Assembly: GCF_019059575.1 (NCBI RefSeq)
Contig: NW_024881674.1
Coordinates: 124,001-188,000, forward strand
Length of the DNA stretch: 64,000 nt
Reading direction: 5' to 3'
Source of the DNA: Amphibalanus amphitrite
Taxonomy: Eukaryota > Arthropoda > Thecostraca > Balanomorpha > Balanidae
Part shown: positions 38,601 through 64,000 of the stretch, one piece after another
Layout: each line of letters starts with the position of its first letter
How positions within the stretch are numbered: position 1 is the first letter of the stretch
The notes under the pieces: generated by a model
What the model saw: only the letters and a program-made list of their open reading frames with translations
What the model was told of the DNA's origin: nothing
Database searches by the model: none
Position numbers and translations under genes: made by a program

Positions 38601-39498
38601 CGGGAGAGGGCGGGAGAGGATGGGAGAGAGAAATAAAGAAAGAGACTGCGAGATAGATGCAGAGAGAGGAAGATGAAAACCGGAAAAGAAAGAGAGGGAG
38701 AAATGGAATGGAAAGGAAGTAATCAACCATGCTGTTAATGACTCCTTGCATTTGCATGGCGTGAAAACATTTTGGGTCTCATTACGCCTATGACCCAATC
38801 TGTCATGGGCCTCATATGAATCGTCTATCCCTACATAATGAGGGAAAACATGCATGTTCTCAGTTTACTAAGAGCTTATCTTCGTAGGGACAATATAGAA
38901 CATCCGTCCCGGCGGAAAGGCATAAAGCAATATTCTTTTTGGCTGAATTCATTGATGAAGCTTAGTGTTGACGCGTTTTGCCGCTTTACCAGCAGGATAA
39001 CTTCAATACGTTCTCATTGACTGACGTCCTCATCGGTTTAATTGCACACGCCGCCAAGGAAAACTGCACTCAGGTCTGTCGTCAACACCGGGCCTCATCA
39101 GGGGAGCTCGCCGCCCAGTCACCTGTCGTACAGTCTGACGCGTCTGTTCCCCTTTCCGTTGCCTCGGGGCTGACGGTGTCTCAACTCGCTGTTAGCGGCT
39201 TTGGGCGGCTCGCTCAGGGGCGTTGGGTGACTCGCGCCTCGCTCAGCGGCTATAGCTCTTTTAGCGGATTTAGGCTTGTGTTTGGTTTTAGGCAGTTCCT
39301 TTGGCGTAAGCGGCTGCTAGTGACACTGGACTGGCGAATTCGGACTCCCAATAAATTTCAGTAGCGCTAACATGGGATAGAATATTGTTTTATGGGGGTG
39401 AAAACCAAACGAGCGTGATTGTAGTACAATGTATGGATAAATTGGTACTAATGAGGTTGTTCGGTAATTGGAAGACAAAATGCGGCAATGTTTTTTTT

Positions 39499-40690
39499 TT
39501 TTACCGTGCCTTGCTGGTGGTCTGAGTTTTCCGTGTCTTGCTGGGGGTAGGGGGTTCACGCCCCCCCCCCCATCCCGGCTCCTTGGCCACATAGCGACAT
39601 GCGATAAGCGGCATTCGAAAGAGGGTAAAAATATGATGGAAATGCTTCGTTATTTTTTAGGTCAGGTCAGAGGTCAGGTCACTAGAGGTCAACAAAGGTC
39701 AAATTTTTCCTATTTCAACAATTTTCGAAACACCCAGCGCATAACTTGGGAACCAATAGAGCTACAGCGACGCGGAAAAGCGCATTCGATAGCTCTTTCA
39801 CAGATATTTCCGTGGATTGCTCTCAGATTTGACCTGAGGTCAATGGTTTAGCCTCCAGCCAGAGGACAAATCAAGAGAGCCACGACATTACTTTTACCAG
39901 CATCGTGCTCCTCTCGTCGAGACGTGTCGAATGACCTATAAGTTGAAAATTTGACCTCAGGTCCAGGTCATGACCTGACCTTAAAGGATGCATATAAGTC
40001 GATCCATATCGTCGAACGGAACACATCTGACGTGTCTTCACCGCTCTAGCATAGACCTCAAGAGACGTGCACGTAAAGTTATAGCAAAAAAAAAATTCTA
40101 ATGACCTTTCATGACCTGAGATGACCTGGAGGGGTCACGCGTACAGCTTTCCGATTCAGTGTGTCATGTTTATGTACTCATGGACCGATGTTTGAGAGGG
40201 TTTAGAACGACATTCATCAAAATGAGGCGCATTTCAATTTTCTCCCATTGACTTATAAAGGAGAAGTCGCAAAATTGACCTGACCCTAGGTCACAGATAT
40301 CAAAATTCCAAGATGTGCTTTTATACATACTTACATACAAACATACTTATACATCATACATCCTTATACATACTCATATGAATCGCTGAAAGTTTCAAAG
40401 TGATCGTTCGGTCGGAGTATACCTACAGCGAGCCTTTGAACTTTTCAGCTGAGGTAGGTAAGGTCACTTAACTTGACGTTATCTCATGGTGACCTGACCT
40501 TGAACGAACGGGGTCTGAAATTTTCACATATGCGGAAAATATGTATGAACAGGTGTAAGAAACGACAGCCGGCCCCGCCGTTTTTGGACATTCGCGAAAA
40601 ACCTTAGGGGGGGGGGGGGCGTAAAACGCTGGGTGGGGGGGGGGGGGGGGGCGGGGGGAGGCCCACCCACCCAGCACGGCGCGGGTTCAA
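39499..40690 (-). mobile_element. AGGTCA-rich TTAA-family element, copy C, reversed
   Basis: The left end TTACCGTGCCTTGCTGG and the right end CCAGCACGGCGCGGGTTCAA are imperfect inverted repeats; the target motif has decayed at both sides. G/C-run hairpins lie at 39541-39571 and 40609-40680. The AGGTCAGGTCA clusters are at 39658-39702 and 40440-40505. The conserved TTTTGATATC/AGGTCAGGTCA block appears in reverse orientation near 40235-40315, and the sub-terminal motif CGGCATTCGAAAG (39610) is shared with copy G. No coding frame was recognised. Confidence 0.7.
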
Positions 40691-42141
40691 TATCATCATA
40701 CCGTTTGCATTTTTACTTTCCCGCATATCTGATAGCGGAGAAGAGGGGGTGGCTCAGGTGGCTGAGGGCTGAGTGGACCCCAATCGCATTTACATAAATA
40801 GTTAGCGTAAAAATCGGTGGATAACAACAATACTTATGCCATTGTTCTTCTTGGCCTATGCTGAACTGTTCAGACTGTGACCCAAAGGACTTTTGGTGGT
40901 TTTTTATTATAAATTCTTCAACACTGCATTTTTGTTGCATAAAATGGAACGTAAAGTCAGTATCAATCAATCCCAAAACTGGCGAGATTCATGGCCCCAT
41001 GTTGTGCATATGGTGATTTACCGATGAAGGAAACTGGTAGCGATATGGCAGCTGTAGCATGAGAGATATACCGGCGCAGCAATACACATTACGGCGCAGT
41101 CAAAGTCACTCGTGAATCGTGTTCAAGCATGAGTTTTGAGTGCGTTGTTACGTTGTTGTGGTTAGAATAAGTTGCAAAACAGTTGCAAAAGGTGATATTC
41201 ACGTTTTTTATTATTTCATAGTGTGCGCTGTTTAAATAAGTTAAGGCTGTATATAGGGAATAAGTCACGTTTGCGGTTACTATCATGCTCTGTCTCAGAG
41301 CGAGAGCATATCAATATAGGCTACAGCTCAAGCTCGCGTTCAAACATCAACAGATGCTCGTTATTCGTAGATGTCATTTGAAAAGTCAAAACGGGACGGT
41401 TTATTTGATCGATATTTTTTGTCTTTCAAAGAAATAATTTATTTCAGAAACATCAGGGTATTGGGTTGGTCGAATCCGAATGCTTGAGCCTGATGGCTAC
41501 AGGCTACGTGTCAAAGCTATAGAATGCTATGCCGCACCCAAATTAAAAAGATGAAGATGGGTATATTGGCAAGATTCTTCAAGATATTGGGCATTGGGTT
41601 GATTTGAGTCTTTGTCCCTGTGTCCCTAGATTCCATACCTTTGACTCTAGCGTAACCAGACAAATTTTGTATACGGCAACTGCAATCCAAGCTGTTATCC
41701 ACTATCTCTTTCAGTATCACTGAAGCTGAGGTCCACACTAACTTAGCTGCTTTCCATGTTATTCAATGTCCTGAATATGAAAATAATTCTAAGGCTAGGA
41801 CAGGGGAAATAATTTTTTTTTTGGGGTCTGTAGCGTCTACACTCTACAGTCTTTACTCACCCCTATAATATTGTTCCATTGGATATTTGTGGAATTCTGT
41901 GCTACTTAGCAAAGAGTTCAAGTATGAAGCAACCTCTATGTGGTTTGAATAAACCAATGGTCTAACTATTCAATATTTTTCTAAGAACATGCCTGTCAAA
42001 GTATGTTATCATCTTTGAGTTTTGACTAAATTTAGAATTGTGAGGCTAAGTGTTAGATGATTTTTAGGTATTTATTGATTATTTATTTTTAGATACCTTC
42101 AACAAAATCCTCATACCTAATCTACATATTGGGCTCTCAAT
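40691..42141. other. AT-rich DNA upstream of the mariner relic, nothing recognised
   Basis: No exon or bounded repeat was identified. It probably belongs to the 5' intron or promoter-proximal region of the RBM26-like gene, but a non-coding first exon could not be placed. Confidence 0.3.
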
Positions 42142-42143
42142 TA

Positions 42144-43141
42144 CTAGGTCGTTCAATAAGTAAGGTAAAATGTACCATAGTTCATTTATTTGAGGAATTC
42201 AAGCAAAATCAAATATGTCATCTGAATCTTTGAAAAATTGTCTACACAACCTTCGACACTGTTTTTAGGAGTTTGGTTCATTGTCCGAACACGGTACGCG
42301 TGAAACCATTGATGCAGCAGAGTTCCGTTCTAAAAATCCCCGGTTTGTCAGACGAGCCAAAATTCACCTCAGAATGGGTGATTTGACCCTGATAGTGATG
42401 ACGCTATTGCCATTAGCAATGCTTGCTGGTGAACAATTGTTACGACGATTTCGACAAGAACACAGCAGTGTAAGAGGCAAAGTTCTAGGTAGACTCGTAC
42501 CCGCATGCCTCTCTGGATTTGGCACAACCTGTAAAGTCGGGGAGCTGATTATGGAGATCCAAAGCATCCGTGACTGTTTTCATGAACAGAGTGAAGTGTT
42601 ATGTCGAAACAGTTCTAGGCATCATCTGATATGCTTCATATTAGTACATACAAGGTCTACACGAGGTAACTACAGAAAGAGCTCACTGAACAGCAGGACG
42701 CCCCACAAGGCATCTGCAGTGTGGGGTCGGCTTTCCTTTAGCAGTACAGGGAAGCTGAAATACAGCCGTGATCTGGCGCCGTCCCACTTCAACCTGTTTG
42801 TTTGGACCACCGGAAAACCTGCTAGGTACTTTGGAATCTTAACTGATCAGGCAATCACAAAAAATAATCAGGACATGGCTTTGGAATAGCAATAAGGAGT
42901 TTTCCAAGCAGGATTTCAACGCCGGGAGGAGTGCTGGGATAAGCGCGTGCGCCTAAACGGTGATTGGATGTAGGGTCGAGTTCCATAGGCTGGGGAGGCT
43001 GGGCGAAGAGACCTGCTAATAACTGCTTATAGCCAATTTGTAGACGAGATTTCAATGAACATATGTTGCTAGTTTTGTGTTGTTGCACCAAAGGTAGACT
43101 GAAATACGTGTGATTTTACCTTACTTATTGAACGACCTAGT
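42144..43141 (+). mobile_element. mariner element with perfect 28-bp inverted ends
   Basis: The terminus CTAGGTCGTTCAATAAGTAA continues for 28 bases and is repeated exactly inverted at the right end; both ends are flanked by TA. The length of 998 bp is a few hundred short of a typical 1.3-kb mariner, and the transposase inside is decayed. Intact ends mean it could in principle be moved by a related transposase supplied elsewhere. Confidence 0.9.
42281..42889 (+). pseudogene. Decayed mariner transposase
   Basis: An open frame of about 200 codons retains KYSRDLAPSHFNLF near residue 160, matching the mariner YSPDLAPSDY motif that carries the third catalytic aspartate; here that position is His. 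The rest does not align in one frame with a mariner transposase, so the frame is partly out of register and the enzyme is inactive. Confidence 0.6.
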
Positions 43142-43514
43142 ATGATGACTTTTAGGAGGAGAGCACTTTACTGTGGTCTGCAGTTAGACTATGCTTGAGG
43201 TTACATGTAAATGGCTAGGCTACATGTAAGTAGCCTTTGATTTTGAGTTTTAATGCCACATGAATCATGATGCATCTGTGTTTTTTTTTTCAGTGCAAAC
43301 TGCAGAAAGATTATTGTCATATGCAAATAAAAACAATTATATTTATATAGCTGCCAATGTCATTGTTATTGTGATTCCTCTTCAGGTCTGGGGGGAGGGG
43401 GGGGTGTTGCTGCAACATTCTAGATACATTATGCTATGCATAATACTAAAAATGTAAAGGACAATGCACATATTTTTGACCACTTTAATGTGTCTCCAGG
43501 GGTGATTATTCAAG

Positions 43515-61865
<18,351 letters not shown>

Positions 61866-62981
61866 GAACGGTTCTGCCGCAAACGGTGCGCGCAGAACGG
61901 CCCTACTGCAGACTGTGCACGCAGAACGGCCCTACCGCAGACAGAGCGCGCGGAAAGAGCCTGGACGCTATGGCCGGGGTTGAATCTCATGTTACTGAAT
62001 GACTGGACTGACTGGAACCAAGGCATTGTTACATAATGGTCACAGGGTAGGAGTTGACTCGATACCAGTCAATTATGGTCTCGTTTGGCTCTTGGTGCGT
62101 TCCGGTGACTGGTTGACCTGCCAACTACCTCAGTTGGGAGGTGAATCAAGCAAATAACGTGGTGGACAATACTTATCGAAGTTGGAGTTCTATAAAACTC
62201 GCCGGTATTTTGCCTGTGACGCAGCCAGGCTGACTGCAGTTCTGGTGTTCGGATTTTATGACGGGGAAAAGTGATGTTGCTACTTACTCACCGTTTCAAT
62301 GGTTGGAACTCGGTGTCTTCCAAATACCAGGGAGGACAAGTCTTTCAGACATGCTCGTGTTGGATTGCCGTTTCCGCGCGTGTGAAGTATAAACCGTTGA
62401 CAATAAGGATTATTTTTGCTGAGATAACTCGTTGGGACTGGTTATTGTGAACATTGTCACCCTGCATAATCTGCACAAGTCGCATTTCGTGGACTTCTGT
62501 TTTTATCGTTACCACTCAAGATTTCCTTCGTTGTTATAACGATTGGCTCACGTCGCTACTTTGTTGTCCATGATGGTCTCACGTAGTAAACGTTCGTTTC
62601 ACCTAAAACGCTGTCTGAACGGAATTGTGTCGTGTACCGTGTATGAAGTTGATACACTTTTGAAATGCATTTGTCTCGGGAGTGTCGCGATAGCAGCTCT
62701 GGAGATGGAAATGCAAATGTCGGCCTCTCCCTGCGAAGCCTGACAGACTAGACAGTTATTTTGTCGAACCTAATCTAGTCACCCCCATCTTTGCTAGGGC
62801 GCTGCTGTTGCCATGGATAATTTTAGAGCCCACCTCATAATAATTTGATGTGCCGTGTTGTGTGTCGTTACGGTTTCCTAGGCAACAGCCCGCCCTGAGT
62901 GATTGCTGTGCCTTAACTCGTGTGGTAACCGGTTTTCACGTTAATGTTCCCCGACTAATTATTGTTTGAAGTATTTAAGAA
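61866..62981. other. Probable 3' untranslated region of the RBM26-like gene
   Basis: Just after the stop, a 30- to 35-base unit containing GCAGAACGGCCCTAC is repeated (61908-61950, with a partial copy at 61866). The remainder holds no gene recognised here. Confidence 0.45.
62807..62886. promoter_or_regulatory. Paired RFX X-box-like motifs
   Basis: GTTTCCTAGGCAAC at 62873-62886 resembles the two-half-site RFX X-box, and GTTGCCATGGATAA at 62807 carries one good half-site. They lie at the likely 3' end of the RBM26-like gene and may belong to a gene beyond the window. Confidence 0.35.
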
Positions 62982-62987
62982 AATAAA
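62982..62987 (+). terminator. Likely polyadenylation signal AATAAA of the RBM26-like gene
   Basis: This is the first AATAAA found after the stop at 61863-61865, preceded by a TTTAAGAA context and followed by a TATATATGTTT stretch. It implies a 3' untranslated region of about 1.1 kb if no earlier variant signal is used. Confidence 0.45.
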
Positions 62988-63128
62988 CGATATATATGTT
63001 TCCTAGGCTCGACTTTTATAGTGTCCCCATTATTTGCATGACGCTTGGTACGACCCAGGGCTGGAAAAAGTGTTTCGGTGGTTGTCGTCCAAAGAAAAAC
63101 GGGCTTATTTGGTTGTCAACTCAAGATG

Positions 63129-63430
63129 TCTAACCCGCGCCCCGCTGAGGGTCCTTGATTTCCACGCCCTGCTCAGGAGGGGGGGGGGGGTCAAACACCC
63201 CGCCCTTTTAACTCGGATCCTGGGTCACGTAGTGACAAGCAGGAAACGGCATTCGAAAGAACGTCCGAAGATAAGGGAAGGGCGAAAATATGACATTCGT
63301 TTTGTAGGCTAAGTCAAAGGTCAGGTCACCAGAGGTCATTAAATGAAAGATATTGCCTTTCAATATTTTTTCAAAACCCGCGCACAACTCGGGAACCAAT
63401 TATATAGAGCTGTACAGCGCCGCGGAAGAT
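63129..63430 (-). mobile_element. Truncated TTAA-family element, copy G
   Basis: The start TCTAACCCGCGCCCCGC has lost the exact TTAA. The G-run hairpin GGGGGGTCAAACACCCC (63180-63201), CGGCATTCGAAAGA (63248) and AAGGTCAGGTCACCAGAGGT (63317-63336) follow, as in copy C. CGCGCACAACTCGGGAACCA (63379) still matches copy C. The similarity fades after about 63430 and no other end is seen. Confidence 0.6.
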
Positions 63431-64000
63431 ACTGCCCTTTTGACCCTTTCGGTGACCCTTCGACGGTGCCACTGGTCGACTTCCACTCACCTTTGAACAA
63501 AACGTGCTCAAGTTGGTACACTTCAGTCGTGCAGACGCCGTGTTCCTCGACCTTGGAAGTCCCGAGACACCATATCCCCGTGGGCATGTCATGGCGTGCC
63601 CTCCCCTCGGCCTCATCAAAACATTACCGGCACTGACACGGTCCCACTCAAGATGTCCCGCCGCGGACCTACCCCCAGGCGCCACCGGGGTGGGTTTTGA
63701 CGTCACAAAAGGAGCCCCGGCGGATTGGAGGGGACGCTAACTGGCCGCCGGCCGGGGGCGGCGCTGAAGGGTGCGGGCAGGGGCCGGCCGTATTCCAGGA
63801 CCTGGAATGTACTAGATTTGCCAGACACGTGTTGCCAGCGGACAACCACGGCGACCACTTGGTATGCCATTGGTCGTCTTTATGAGGGTCACCGATCGGC
63901 CGTCCGAACGGCATATTTACGTCTGGACAACGAGTTGCGGGGAAAAGTGCTGATTTTGCCGCAGTTTTAGGAGCCGGTTATTAGGCTGGATTTTCGGGTT
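63431..64000. other. GC-rich terminal segment, nothing recognised
   Basis: Several overlapping open frames occur in both strands because the segment is GC-rich, but none shows a family motif. The palindromic GGCCGCCGGCCGGGGGCGGC lies near 63741. Confidence 0.3.

Overview
This window is nuclear DNA from an animal, most likely an arthropod and perhaps a crustacean. Genes are split by GT-AG introns of 0.3 to 9 kb, core promoters carry an arthropod-style TCAGT initiator, one gene encodes a Beaten-path-like Ig protein, and long (CT)n/(GA)n tracts and small DNA transposons are common. The taxon is an inference. No tRNA, rRNA, CRISPR, retrovirus-like or Polinton-like element was recognised.

Three genes are supported, all on the + strand. 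(1) 1289-9566: a four-exon secreted Beat-type Ig protein with a low-complexity tail. (2) 29468-33526: a secreted Gln-rich protein, with a third exon at 35603-35818 that continues the frame past the stop. (3) 43515-61865: a 14-exon RBM26/27 (Drosophila swm) homologue with PWI-like domain, split RRM1, coiled coil, RG-rich linker, RRM2 and acidic SRSW-like tail. A possible small three-exon gene lies at 20881-22515. The rest is intergenic or intronic.

The most striking structure is a family of about 1-kb elements with eight copies or fragments (6.0, 12.5, 25.5, 39.5, 51.0, 51.9, 54.3 and 63.1 kb). Intact ends read TTAA-CCC, as in piggyBac-like elements, and most are followed by a G-run/C-run hairpin. 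The bodies are packed with AGGTCA/TGACCT motifs, which are nuclear-receptor half-sites. One copy sits inside a mariner-like element (12452-14354). Two partial copies sit inside a hAT-like element (50609-53964) that has a perfect 8-bp target duplication, an 18-bp minisatellite and a pair of near-perfect hairpins. A second mariner relic lies at 42144-43141.

The RBM26-like gene has taken in much of this material: the hAT-like element, two (CT)n tracts, a TTAA element, two decayed copies of an exon start and a duplicated splice acceptor all lie in its introns. CTGACC runs lie just before several of its acceptors.
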